Origin: Stappia indica
GTDB lineage: Bacteria > Pseudomonadota > Alphaproteobacteria > Rhizobiales > Stappiaceae
Length of the DNA: 64,000 nucleotides
Assembly: GCF_009789575.1 (NCBI RefSeq)
Contig: NZ_CP046908.1
Coordinates: 992,001-1,056,000 of the forward strand
Reading direction: 5' to 3'
Part shown: positions 1-7,198 of the stretch, piece by piece
Numbering within the stretch: the first letter of the stretch is position 1
How the letters are laid out: each line of letters opens with the position of its first letter
The notes under the pieces: generated by a model
What the model saw: the letters and a program-made list of their open reading frames with translations, nothing else
Told to the model about the DNA's origin: nothing
The model's database searches: none
Translations under genes and position numbers: made by a program

Positions 1-1
1 G

Positions 2-124
2 CTCGCCTCGATCGTCAGCGGACTGAACCCGATCATCGTCAAGAGCTACAATATCTCCGACCTCATCACCCCCGAGGCTCCCTCGGACGTCATGATGCGC
101 AAGATCCCGGTCGCCATGGGCTGA
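2..124 (+). CDS. C-terminal end of an unidentified protein (5' truncated by window edge)
   Basis: An open frame enters from the left edge and ends at a TGA at 122-124, giving 40 residues that finish in KIPVAMG. The codon use (GC-rich third positions) fits a real gene. Nothing in the short tail identifies a family. The next gene follows after 72 bp with its own ribosome binding site, so the two may be co-transcribed. Confidence 0.5.
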   Translation, partial: LASIVSGLNPIIVKSYNISDLITPEAPSDVMMRKIPVAMG

Positions 125-196
125 GCCGCTGCCGGCAGGCCGCAGCTCCCGGTGACCTGCGGCCCTCCCCCACTTTCTCACGCAAGGATTGCATAC

Positions 197-592
197 ATGA
201 GCTGCTGCGATTCCAGCCTCGTCAAGATCGTCAATAACTCGGGCACCGCCTTCACGGTCACCGCCTCCGACGGCACGGTCGGCAACCTGCACGACCTCGA
301 CAACGGCACCACCATCGCCGACCAGAGCAACGCCAGCGGCACCGCCTATTCCAGCGGCGGCACCAACGGCAACTGCTCGGGCTATGTGACCATCACCACC
401 GCCAACGGCAGCTATTCGCTCACGTTGAACTATGCCTTCACCGCGGCGAACAACCGCGGCTCCTGCCCCTGCACGGCGAGCGCCCAGGATACCGTGACGG
501 CCGCGAACTATGTCGCCACCGCCGTGGCGACGGACGGCTCCAGCAACGGCACGGCCAGCACCGTGTGGACCATCACCACCCAGCTCACCTGA
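197..592 (+). CDS. Small Cys-, Thr- and Asn-rich protein of unknown function
   Basis: A 131-residue product. I chose the ATG at 197 because AAGGA lies 8 bases upstream; a longer in-frame start at 152 lacks such a site. The protein begins MSCCDSS, is very rich in Thr, Ala, Asn, Gly and Ser, and has few charged residues. It has five Cys: a CC pair near the N-terminus, one in NGNCSG, and two in a CPC motif near residue 90. No signal peptide or membrane segment is visible. The pattern of short alternating Thr/Val strands (for example TVWTITTQLT at the end) suggests an all-beta fold. I do not recognise the family. A strong terminator follows 30 bp downstream. Confidence 0.65.
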   Translation: MSCCDSSLVKIVNNSGTAFTVTASDGTVGNLHDLDNGTTIADQSNASGTAYSSGGTNGNCSGYVTITTANGSYSLTLNYAFTAANNRGSCPCTASAQDTVTAANYVATAVATDGSSNGTASTVWTITTQLT

Positions 593-622
593 GCCCGCCG
601 CCGCACAGCACCCAGATGCAGG

Positions 623-654
623 AAGGCCCGCCGGATCGCTCCGGCGGGCCTTTT
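623..654 (+). terminator. Rho-independent terminator between convergent genes
   Basis: Perfect 12-bp stem (AAGGCCCGCCGG at 623-634 with CCGGCGGGCCTT at 641-652), a 6-base loop, and a short T run. It ends the small plus-strand gene and sits just beyond the stop of the converging minus-strand operon. Confidence 0.85.
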
Positions 655-681
655 CCGTTTCCTGCGGTCGCGCGCGGCCGG

Positions 682-1476
682 TCAGCCGATGTCGCGGCCC
701 GCGCAGGTGTCCAGGATCAGCGCCGCCGCATCGAAATCCCGGCGGCGAGAGGCCCGCAGCGCCGCAGCTTCCGGATCCTGGCCCCACTGCTCGATGTTCC
801 AGTCCTCGTCGACGAAGGCGGCGCCCCAGGCCTCGTCCGCCGACAGCCGGCCCTCCATCAGCGCCAGCGCCAGCAGCGCCGAGCCGCTCAAGGTCGTCGC
901 CACATGCAGCGCCGCAAGCGGCAGGGGCGCAAGCGGCGACAGCGCCTGCCGGATGCGGGCGAGCAGCGCCGCGTCCTGGCGCACCGGCATGACGCCCTCC
1001 GCCAGCACGAAACGGCCGCCGAAGCGGTCTTCAGCCCAGGCCAGCACCGGCCCCCAGGTGGCGTTCTGCCGCTCGACCAGCTCCTGCGGGGTGTCCGCAC
1101 GGTAGAACAGCAGGTCGTTGCCGGCATAGGCGGTGACGTCGTCGGCGACCTCGCCGGCGCGCGCCGGCACCGCGTCGATCGCCGCATTGGCGATGCGGGT
1201 GAGCGGCATGGTCGCCGGATCGATCTCCTTGCCCTGCGCCGCCCATTCGCCGGCGATGCGGGCGGCAATGTCTTCTTCGGCAAGCGCAAGAAGATTGCGC
1301 CCCGTCGTCTTGACCGGCCGGCCGTCGAGCTGGACCGCATGCAGCCCGTCGTCCTGCCGCGCGATCCCCGCCTCCTTGTAGAAGCGCTTGGGCAATTCGC
1401 GGCGGGACAGGGCCCTGGCGCGCTCGACCGGATCGATGGTGCTGCCGGCCTCGATATCGCTCAGCAGGTCGCGCAT
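682..1476 (-). CDS. Atp12-family F1-ATPase assembly chaperone
   Basis: A 264-residue protein of the Atp12 family, which in mitochondria and alphaproteobacteria binds the F1 alpha subunit before the alpha3beta3 hexamer assembles. Family hallmarks seen: the N-terminal KRFYKEA segment with the LDGRPVKT motif, the central YAGNDLLFYRA stretch, and the C-terminal DEDWNIEQWGQDPEAA motif. The start is GTG (1479) or ATG (1476), both inside the overlap with the HAD gene stop; ATG has the better spacing (8 bases) from AGGGAG. It is the last gene of the pseudouridine synthase - HAD - Atp12 operon, a conserved order in Rhizobiales. Confidence 0.92.
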   Translation of the reverse strand: MRDLLSDIEAGSTIDPVERARALSRRELPKRFYKEAGIARQDDGLHAVQLDGRPVKTTGRNLLALAEEDIAARIAGEWAAQGKEIDPATMPLTRIANAAIDAVPARAGEVADDVTAYAGNDLLFYRADTPQELVERQNATWGPVLAWAEDRFGGRFVLAEGVMPVRQDAALLARIRQALSPLAPLPLAALHVATTLSGSALLALALMEGRLSADEAWGAAFVDEDWNIEQWGQDPEAAALRASRRRDFDAAALILDTCAGRDIG

Positions 1477-2159
1477 CACGCAAGCTCCCTTTCTTCCATG
1501 TCGCTCCAGCCGAGCAGGGTGCCCAGCGCCGGCAGCAGCTCGTCGAACCGGTCGAGGATGCGCGCCGCGCCCGCCGCCTCCATCCGCGCCCGCGGATGGT
1601 AGCCCCAGCTGACGCCGAGGCCGGCAACGCCGGCGGCGCGCGCCATCTCCATGTCGAAGCCGGTATCGCCGATCATCACGGTGCGCGCCGGCTCCGCCCC
1701 GGTCTCCGCCATCGCCTGCAGGATCATGCCCGGATGCGGTTTGGACGGCGCCTTGTCGGCGGTCTGGATGGTGACGAAGCGCCCTTCGAGGCCGTGGCTT
1801 TCCTGCATGTGACGGACGCCGCGCATGGCCTTGCCGGTGGCGATGCCGAGCAGCACGTCGTCACGCGCCGACAACGCGTCGAGCGCCTCGCGCGCGCCGG
1901 GATAGAGCGGATCGTGATCGAGCCCGGCGAGCCGGCGCGCCACCTTGGACTGGCGATAGGCCTCGGCCATCGCCGGCACCAGATGATGGTGCTCGGGCGC
2001 GATGAGCCGCGCGAAGGCGACGTCCAGCGACAGGCCGACGATGGACAGGCCCGCCTCGCGCGACGGCGGGGCGAGGCCGACGGCCTCGAACCCGACGGCA
2101 AGGCCGTGCAGGATCGTCTCCTGGCTGTCGACCAGCGTGCCGTCGCAATCGAAGATCAC
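1476..2159 (-). CDS. HAD-superfamily phosphatase (phosphoglycolate phosphatase-like)
   Basis: A 227-residue Mg-dependent phosphohydrolase. Motifs: FDCDGTLVDS (nucleophile and acid Asp), a Thr in GIATGK (motif II), Lys in KPHPGMI (motif III) and GDTGFDMEMA (motif IV), with a helical cap between motifs I and II. The substrate is unknown; the Gph/PpaX-like type is likely. The first usual start is GTG at 2159, leaving only three residues before the nucleophile and placing the GGAGGA site 16 bases away. A CTG at 2168 lies 7 bases from the same site and would give the more typical MYLVIFDCDGT, so a CTG start is plausible. It begins 12 bp after the pseudouridine synthase stop and overlaps Atp12 by one base. 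Confidence 0.9.
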   Translation of the reverse strand: MIFDCDGTLVDSQETILHGLAVGFEAVGLAPPSREAGLSIVGLSLDVAFARLIAPEHHHLVPAMAEAYRQSKVARRLAGLDHDPLYPGAREALDALSARDDVLLGIATGKAMRGVRHMQESHGLEGRFVTIQTADKAPSKPHPGMILQAMAETGAEPARTVMIGDTGFDMEMARAAGVAGLGVSWGYHPRARMEAAGAARILDRFDELLPALGTLLGWSDMEERELA

Positions 2160-2171
2160 AAGGTACAGGGC

Positions 2172-3182
2172 CTATTCCTCCGGATCGTTGGTCTCGGGAT
2201 CGTACTGGGCGGCATCGAAGCCGAGCAGGTTCCAGCTCTGCTGCATGTGCGGCGGCAGCGGCGCCGACACGTCGATGGTGCCGCGGCCCGAGGGGTGCGG
2301 AATGACGATGCGCCGCGCATGCAGGTGCAGCTTGTTCTGGAGGCCGCCGGGAAACTCCCAGTTCTCGATGTTGAAATATTTCGGATCGCCGACGATGGGA
2401 TGATGGATATGGGCGGTGTGGGCACGCAGCTGGTGCGTGCGGCCGGTGATCGGCCGCAGCGACACCCAGGAGACCTTCGGCCCGGCATTTTCCACCACCG
2501 AATAGAGCGAGACGGAATGCTGCGCCTCGTCCTCGCCGTGGCGGGCAACGCGCATGCGCTCCTCGCCCTCGTCGCGGGCCAGATAGGTGGAGACGCGGCC
2601 CTGGCGGGGCTTCGGCACGCCGGCAACCAGCGCCCAGTAGATCTTGCGGGTCTGGCGGGCGCGGAAGGACTTGGCCATCTCGGACGCCGCCTTGCGCGTC
2701 TTGGCCAGCAGGAGGATGCCGGAGGTCTCGCGGTCGAGCCGGTGGACGAGACGCGGCTTTTCGCCCTTCTCGTCGCGGAACGCCTCGAGCATGCCGTCGA
2801 GATGGCGCGTCAGGCCGGAACCGCCCTGCACGGCAAGGCCGGCCGGCTTGTTCAGCACCATGACCTCGCGGTCCTCGTAAAGGACCATCGCCTCGACCGC
2901 CTCGCGGTCGCCGGCCACCAGCTTGCGCGGCTTCGGCTTGGCGTTGGCGCTGTCCTTCGCCGCCACATGGGCATCGACGGTGAGCGGCGGGATGCGCACC
3001 ACCTGGCCGGTGCCGACGCGGGTGGAGGTTTCCGCGCGCTTGCCGTCGACGCGCACCTGGCCGGTGCGCAGCAGCTTTTGCAGGTGGCCGTGGCCGAGGC
3101 CCGGATAATGGGTCTTGAACCAGCGGTCGAGCCGCATGCCGGCCTCGTCCGAGGTGACGGTCTTCTGTTCGATACCGGACAT
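2172..3182 (-). CDS. RluA-family pseudouridine synthase (RluC-like)
   Basis: A 336-residue enzyme that isomerises specific uridines in 23S rRNA. An S4 RNA-binding domain occupies residues about 10-65 (GMRLDRWFK, LRTGQVRVDGKRA). The catalytic domain carries the signature HRLDRETSG with the catalytic Asp near 150, followed by the ARQTRKIYWALV and GRTHQLRAH segments typical of RluA/RluC/RluD. I chose ATG 3182, preceded by GGGAAG; the upstream TTG at 3248 would add a poor 22-residue leader. It is the first gene of the operon with the HAD phosphatase and Atp12. The target uridines cannot be read from sequence. Confidence 0.92.
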   Translation of the reverse strand: MSGIEQKTVTSDEAGMRLDRWFKTHYPGLGHGHLQKLLRTGQVRVDGKRAETSTRVGTGQVVRIPPLTVDAHVAAKDSANAKPKPRKLVAGDREAVEAMVLYEDREVMVLNKPAGLAVQGGSGLTRHLDGMLEAFRDEKGEKPRLVHRLDRETSGILLLAKTRKAASEMAKSFRARQTRKIYWALVAGVPKPRQGRVSTYLARDEGEERMRVARHGEDEAQHSVSLYSVVENAGPKVSWVSLRPITGRTHQLRAHTAHIHHPIVGDPKYFNIENWEFPGGLQNKLHLHARRIVIPHPSGRGTIDVSAPLPPHMQQSWNLLGFDAAQYDPETNDPEE

Positions 3183-3321
3183 GATGCTTCCCGTTGCAGG
3201 CAAGGGCGCGCGCGCTGATCGCAGCCGCTCGCCCCGCCCCTTTTTCAAGCGCCCTACCTAATCCCGACGCCGCCCGAGGGCAAGCAAAGCATGGCGCGCG
3301 CGCAGCGCTTCAACACACGAG

Positions 3322-3399
3322 CTAGTGTGGTGAATTTTGAAATACGCCTTACTTCGCAGCACCCCAAGGAGCGTATTTCAAATTCGAAAACCACACTAG
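3322..3399. repeat. 78-bp imperfect palindromic repeat, copy A
   Basis: Termini CTAGTGTGGT (3322-3331) and ACCACACTAG (3390-3399) are exact inverted repeats. Inner arms GAATTTTGAAATACGC and GCGTATTTCAAATTC pair with one bulge, around a 20-odd base centre. It is AT-rich against GC-rich surroundings and does not resemble a terminator. It looks like a small non-coding palindromic element (REP/MITE-like); no transposase is present. Confidence 0.75.
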
Positions 3400-3411
3400 A
3401 AACATATATTT

Positions 3412-3489
3412 GCTAGTCACCCTTTTGAATCTGAAGTTCGTTCAGAGCATGCCGCGAAATGTGACGAACTTCAGATTCGGGTGACTAGC
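3412..3489. repeat. 78-bp palindromic repeat, copy B, overlapping the tetR stop codon
   Basis: Termini GCTAGTCACCC (3412-3422) and GGGTGACTAGC (3479-3489) are exact inverted repeats. The inner arms GAATCTGAAGTTCGT and ACGAACTTCAGATTC also pair. It is the same length as the neighbouring element, from which 12 AT-rich bases separate it, and shares the CTAGT-type end but a different inner sequence. Its right end supplies the TAG stop of the TetR-family gene. Confidence 0.75.
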
Positions 3490-4075
3490 CCTGGAGCAAC
3501 CCCTCGGCCATCGCCCGGAACGCCTCGACCGCCCGCGGCAGGGCCGCGCGCGGGTCCTCGCTCGCCGCAACCCAGAGCGCGGCGGTGAGCGCCGCCCCGC
3601 TCAGCAGGCGTGCGGCGGCATCCACATCCACCGGCTTCATGACGCCCGCCTCGATGAGCCCGGCGACCGCCTGGCGCGTGGCCTGCAGGCAGGCATTCTG
3701 GCTCGGCCATTGCGAGGGATCGCCGAGAAAGGCCGGCCCGTCGAGGAGCACGATGCGCTGCACCTCCGGCTCCAGCGCCATCTCGATATAGGCGGCCCCT
3801 TCCGCAAGCAGCCCCTGCCACGCGTCGCCGAGCCCCGCTCCGACCGCCTTGGCGCGGGCGGCCATCTCGCCGTCGACCTGGGCGACGACGGCCGCAAGAA
3901 GCCCCTTCTTGTCGCCGAAATTGTGATAGAGCGCGCCGCGCGTCAGGCCGGCCTCCGCCGTCAGCTCGTCCATCGAGGCGGCGGCAAACCCCTTTTCGGC
4001 GAAGGCTTTGCGCGCTGCCGCGATCAGCCTGGCGCGGTTTTCCTCCATCGTTTCCGCACGCCGTCTTGCCGCCAT
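3485..4075 (-). CDS. TetR/AcrR-family transcriptional regulator
   Basis: A 196-residue repressor-type protein. The N-terminal helix-turn-helix (about residues 15-60) reads ARKAFAEKGF, MDELTAEAGLTRGALYHNFGDKKGLL, a classic TetR DNA-binding domain; the remainder is the variable helical ligand-binding and dimer domain. Start ATG 4075 has GGAG 8 bases upstream; the upstream TTG at 4111 is less likely. It is divergent from a RidA-family gene, with two matching palindromes in between that it probably binds, repressing both promoters. The stop codon lies inside a palindromic repeat, so the original C-terminus may have been altered by insertion. The ligand is unknown. Confidence 0.92.
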   Translation of the reverse strand: MAARRRAETMEENRARLIAAARKAFAEKGFAAASMDELTAEAGLTRGALYHNFGDKKGLLAAVVAQVDGEMAARAKAVGAGLGDAWQGLLAEGAAYIEMALEPEVQRIVLLDGPAFLGDPSQWPSQNACLQATRQAVAGLIEAGVMKPVDVDAAARLLSGAALTAALWVAASEDPRAALPRAVEAFRAMAEGLLQG

Positions 4076-4111
4076 CACCCGCACTCCGCCGACATACGCG
4101 CCGTACGCCAA

Positions 4112-4154
4112 TTGACATACGAGACGTATGTGAGATTATACATACGGAACGTAT
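4112..4154 (+). promoter_or_regulatory. Promoter of the RidA-family gene with two TetR-type operator palindromes
   Basis: TTGACA (4112-4117) is followed after 17 bases by ATTATA (4135-4140), a good -35/-10 pair reading towards the RidA-family gene. Two palindromes of the same design overlap it: CATACGAGACGTATG (4116-4130) and ATACGGAACGTAT (4142-4154), each ATACG-N3-CGTAT. Placing one between -35 and -10 and one just after -10 is what a repressor needs. Binding by the divergent TetR protein is inferred from position. Confidence 0.75.
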
Positions 4155-4223
4155 ATCAAATTTCCGCCCATCGGTAAGCCCCGCAAGGGCGGCTCCCGAC
4201 GCGCCGGCACGAAGGCTGCAACC

Positions 4224-4622
4224 ATGACCAGACCCGAACCCGTCTTCCCCGCAAACCGCCATGCCCTTTACGAAGAGCACGGCTACTCCGCCGCCATCCG
4301 CTCCGGCGACCTGCTCTTCGTCTCCGGACAGGTGGGCAGCCGCGAGGACGGCTCGCCGGAGCCGGACTTCGCCGCGCAGGTGCGCCGGGCCTTCGCCAAT
4401 CTGAAGGCGACCCTTGCCGCCGCCGGCTGCAGCTTTGCCGACCTGGTGGACGTGACCACGTTCCACACGGACCCGGAAAACCAGTTCGCGACGATCATGG
4501 AGGTGAAGAGCGAGATCTTCCCGAAGGCGCCTTATCCGAACTGGACGGCGGTCGGCGTCACCTGGCTTGCCGGCTTCGACTTCGAGATCAAGGTGATCGC
4601 CCGCATTCCCGAAAAGGTCTGA
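4224..4622 (+). CDS. RidA/YjgF/UK114-family protein lacking the catalytic arginine
   Basis: A 132-residue trimeric-fold protein of the Rid family, whose RidA members hydrolyse reactive enamines/imines made by PLP enzymes. Seen: LLFVSGQVG, the QVRRAFANLKATLAAAG helix, and the C-terminal YPNWTAVGV...FEIKVIA. In RidA this last block reads YPARSCVEVA with an essential Arg; here Trp occupies that place, so imine deaminase activity is doubtful and it better fits another Rid subfamily. GAAGG lies 8 bases before ATG 4224. Expression is probably controlled by the divergent TetR protein. Confidence 0.9.
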   Translation: MTRPEPVFPANRHALYEEHGYSAAIRSGDLLFVSGQVGSREDGSPEPDFAAQVRRAFANLKATLAAAGCSFADLVDVTTFHTDPENQFATIMEVKSEIFPKAPYPNWTAVGVTWLAGFDFEIKVIARIPEKV

Positions 4623-4646
4623 GGCGGGACGCTCCAGGAGAGACTG

Positions 4647-4685
4647 CTGCCGCGATCCTCACACGGACGGCGAGGATCGCGGCAG
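4647..4685. terminator. Strong hairpin between convergent RidA-family gene and crcB
   Basis: A perfect 14-bp stem (CTGCCGCGATCCTC at 4647-4660 with its complement at 4672-4685) and an 11-base loop, located between two convergent stop codons. There is no T run on either strand, so it may act as an mRNA end-stabilising hairpin or a weak bidirectional terminator. Confidence 0.55.
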
Positions 4686-4687
4686 GA

Positions 4688-5074
4688 TTAGCCGGCCGTC
4701 AGGCTGCGCATCACCATCAGCCCGGCGAACAGCGCGGCAATCGACACCACGACCGAAACGGCGGCGTAGATGAGCGCGGTCGTCGCCTCGCCGCGCTCCC
4801 ACAAGGAGACGGCATCGAGCGAGAAGGCGGAGAATGTCGTGAAGCCGCCGAGAAAGCCGGTCGCCAGGAACAGGCGCAGGCCGGGGCCCACCCCTTCCGG
4901 GCGGGAGGCAAGCCACCCTACCAGCAGCCCCATCGCCAGCGAGCCGGCGACATTGACCGTCAGCGTGCCGACGGGAAAGCCGGGGCCGAAGGTCCTGAGC
5001 GCGGCAAGATTGACGAGGTGGCGGCCGGCTGCTCCCAGCCCGCCGCCCAGCGCCACCAGAAAGAGGTGAAACAT
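4688..5074 (-). CDS. crcB: Fluoride ion channel CrcB/FluC
   Basis: A 128-residue four-helix membrane protein that forms dual-topology dimers and exports fluoride. Signatures seen: GTLTVNVAGS in TM2 (the pore-lining Asn) and GFLGGFTTFSAFS in TM3 (the Phe box and the TM3 break that holds the central sodium ion). ATG 5074 comes two bases after the stop of the VOC gene, so translation is coupled. It is the last gene of the mgtE - VOC - crcB operon. No fluoride riboswitch is evident ahead of the operon or inside it. In related genomes crcB lies next to the RluA-type gene; here the TetR/RidA pair separates them. Confidence 0.95.
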   Translation of the reverse strand: MFHLFLVALGGGLGAAGRHLVNLAALRTFGPGFPVGTLTVNVAGSLAMGLLVGWLASRPEGVGPGLRLFLATGFLGGFTTFSAFSLDAVSLWERGEATTALIYAAVSVVVSIAALFAGLMVMRSLTAG

Positions 5075-5076
5075 CG

Positions 5077-5505
5077 CTACCCCATGAAATTCGCCCAGAG
5101 CGGCGGGGCGGCGAACTCCACCACATTGCCGTCCGGGTCGTCGACATAAAGGCTGGTGCCGCCCGCCGGCCAGGTCACCTCGCTGCGAAGGGCAACGCCG
5201 CTTGCGGCAAGATGCGCCCGCCACGGATCGAGCTGGTCGGCCGCGATGCGGAAGGCGAAATGGCCCGGCCCCTCGCTGTGGTGGCCGGGAATGACGCCGC
5301 CGTCGGTCACGGTATCCTCGATGGTCTGCCCGCGCGCGAAGACCAGCAGCGTCTCTCCCGGACCCGTGTCGTAGGCGTAGAGGCGGTCGGTCTCCAGCAT
5401 GCGCTCCAGCCCGACCACGCCCGCATAGAAGGCGTGTGCCTTGTCGAGATCGTCGACATAGACGGCGGTTTCCAGAATGCCCTGAAGCGGCGGTGGTGTC
5501 GGCAT
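5077..5505 (-). CDS. VOC-superfamily (glyoxalase/bleomycin resistance-like) protein
   Basis: A 142-residue protein with two beta-alpha-beta-beta-beta repeats: LETAVYVDDLDKAHAFYAGVVGLE at the start and GTSLYVDDPDGNVVEFAAPP at the end. Potential metal ligands are the His in HFAFR and the Glu in NVVEF. The family includes glyoxalases, dioxygenases and antibiotic-binding proteins; the substrate cannot be assigned. It sits between mgtE (38 bp upstream) and crcB (2 bp downstream), so all three are probably one transcript. A link to fluoride or magnesium is not supported by the sequence itself. Confidence 0.9.
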   Translation of the reverse strand: MPTPPPLQGILETAVYVDDLDKAHAFYAGVVGLERMLETDRLYAYDTGPGETLLVFARGQTIEDTVTDGGVIPGHHSEGPGHFAFRIAADQLDPWRAHLAASGVALRSEVTWPAGGTSLYVDDPDGNVVEFAAPPLWANFMG

Positions 5506-5543
5506 GACGAATCCCTTTCAGTCTTATGCCGCCGCACATTGCC

Positions 5544-6956
5544 TCAAAGCGGCAGACCGAACCAGAGAGCGGCGATGCCGAGGAACGCGAAGAAGCCGAT
5601 GACGTCGGTGACCGTGGTGACGAAGACGCTGGAGGCGATGGCCGGGTCGACGCCCGCCTTTTCCAGCGCCACCGGAATCAGCAGTCCCGCAACGCCTGCG
5701 AAGAACAGGTTGATGATGATGGCCATGGCGATGACCACGCCGAGGCCCGGATTGCCGGACCACAGGGTCGCGCCGGTGCCCAGCAGGACGGCGAGCGTCA
5801 TGCCGTTGAGGAACGCCACCAGAACCTCGCGCCGCAGGACGCGCAGCATGTTGCGCGCCGTCAGCTCGCGGGTCGCCAGCGCGCGCACGGCCACGGTCAT
5901 GGTCTGGGTCGCCGCGTTGCCGCCCATCGAGGCGACGATGGGCATCAGCACCGCCAGCGCCACCATCGCGGCGATCGGCGCCTCGAACAGCGAAATGACG
6001 GTCGCCGCAAGGCCGGCGGTACACAGGTTGACCAGCAGCCAGGTGAGGCGCGAGCGCGCCGTCACCAGCACGGTGTCGGAGATCTCCTCGTCGCCAAGGC
6101 CCGCAAGACCGCGAAGATCCTCCTCCGCCTCTTCCTGGATGACGTCGACGATGTCGTCGATCATCAGCATGCCGACCAGCCGGCCGGCATCGTCGACGGC
6201 CGCAGCGGAGACGAGGTTGTAGCGCTCGAACGCGCGGGCCACGTCCTCCCGGTCGTCGGTCGCGCGGAAGGTCTGCGGATCCTCCGTCATGATCTCGGAG
6301 ATCTTCGTCGTCCGCTTGGTGCGCAGGATCTTGTCCAGCGGCACCGAGCCGATCAGGCGGAAGCCGGGATCGACCACGAAGATCTCGTGGAACGTGTCCG
6401 GCAGGTCCTCCGTCTCGCGCATGTGGTCGATGGTCTGGCCGACGCTCCAGAACGGCGGCACGGCGATGAAGTCCGTCTGCATCAGACGGCCGGCCGAGTC
6501 CTCCGGATAGTCGAGGGAGCGCTGCAGCTGGATTCGGTCGGAATAGGGCAGCTGGTCGAGAATCGCCGCCTGCCCCTCGGCGTCGAGGTCTTCCAGAATG
6601 TAGACCGCGTCGTCCGAATCGAGCTCGCCGATGCCTTCGGCCAGCGTGTCGGAGGGCAGATTCTCAAGAATGCTGAGACGGACGGCCTCGTCCAGCTCGG
6701 TCAAGGTGGCGTAGTCGAACTCGTCGCCCAGCAGCCGCACCAGGGGCACGCGCGCGTCCTCGGGCAGGGCCTCGATGAGATCGGCGACGTCCGCTTCGTG
6801 CAGATCGCCGGCAAGGCCGATCAGGGCAGGCGCGTCTTCCGCAGCGATTCCCGCCTCGACGAGCGCGAGGAAGTCGGCGCTGATGCGCCCTTCGTCGTCA
6901 CGCACCGCCGGAATCTCGAAGGTCTCGGGAATGTCGGTGTGGTCGGCCTCGGTCAC
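5544..6956 (-). CDS. mgtE: Magnesium transporter MgtE
   Basis: About 470 residues. Order of domains: an N-terminal superhelical MgtE_N domain of acidic repeats (ADLIEALPEDARVPLVRLL and so on), two CBS domains (about residues 140-260, including IMTEDPQTFRATDD and LVGMLMIDDIVDVI), a plug helix, and five membrane helices including MPIVASMGGNAATQT, which lines the Mg pore. Start GTG 6956 is preceded by AGGGGG; the TTG at 6983 is less likely. The CBS/N domains close the pore when cytosolic Mg is high. First gene of the mgtE - VOC - crcB operon. Confidence 0.95.
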   Translation of the reverse strand: MTEADHTDIPETFEIPAVRDDEGRISADFLALVEAGIAAEDAPALIGLAGDLHEADVADLIEALPEDARVPLVRLLGDEFDYATLTELDEAVRLSILENLPSDTLAEGIGELDSDDAVYILEDLDAEGQAAILDQLPYSDRIQLQRSLDYPEDSAGRLMQTDFIAVPPFWSVGQTIDHMRETEDLPDTFHEIFVVDPGFRLIGSVPLDKILRTKRTTKISEIMTEDPQTFRATDDREDVARAFERYNLVSAAAVDDAGRLVGMLMIDDIVDVIQEEAEEDLRGLAGLGDEEISDTVLVTARSRLTWLLVNLCTAGLAATVISLFEAPIAAMVALAVLMPIVASMGGNAATQTMTVAVRALATRELTARNMLRVLRREVLVAFLNGMTLAVLLGTGATLWSGNPGLGVVIAMAIIINLFFAGVAGLLIPVALEKAGVDPAIASSVFVTTVTDVIGFFAFLGIAALWFGLPL

Positions 6957-7165
6957 GCAAGTGCCCCCTCTCGCCTGCCGCAAGGTTTGCCCGCCCGCCG
7001 CAGAATGAAACCCGTCGCCTTTCCTTGAGAAAGACGCCCGAACCCAGTCCTAACATGGGAAACGCGACAATGCTGCGCCGCGCTCAACGATTTCGCAGGT
7101 GCTCACGGCGAAAATCGGGCAGAATCCACGCTCTTGCAGGGTTTTCGTCGACTTGCGCGAGGCAC

Positions 7166-7198
7166 AAAAAAACCCGGCAAATCTGCCGGGTTCTTTTT
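7166..7198 (-). terminator. Rho-independent terminator of tRNA-Leu
   Basis: Stem AACCCGGCA (7171-7179) with TGCCGGGTT (7184-7192), 4-base loop, flanked by A and T runs on both sides, so it gives a T run on the minus strand directly after the tRNA 3' end. The upstream stretch 6957-7165 towards mgtE holds no other feature I can support. Confidence 0.9.

Noticed and set aside
3471-4466. 331-residue minus-strand frame overlapping tetR and the RidA-family gene
   Set aside because: Out of frame with both recognised genes and crosses their shared promoter region.
4688-5539. 283-residue frame joining crcB to an upstream extension
   Set aside because: Only the last 128 residues are CrcB; the rest is the VOC gene read out of frame.
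5506-5543. Search for a fluoride riboswitch before the VOC-crcB pair
   Set aside because: Only 38 bp between mgtE and the VOC gene; no room for the riboswitch fold.
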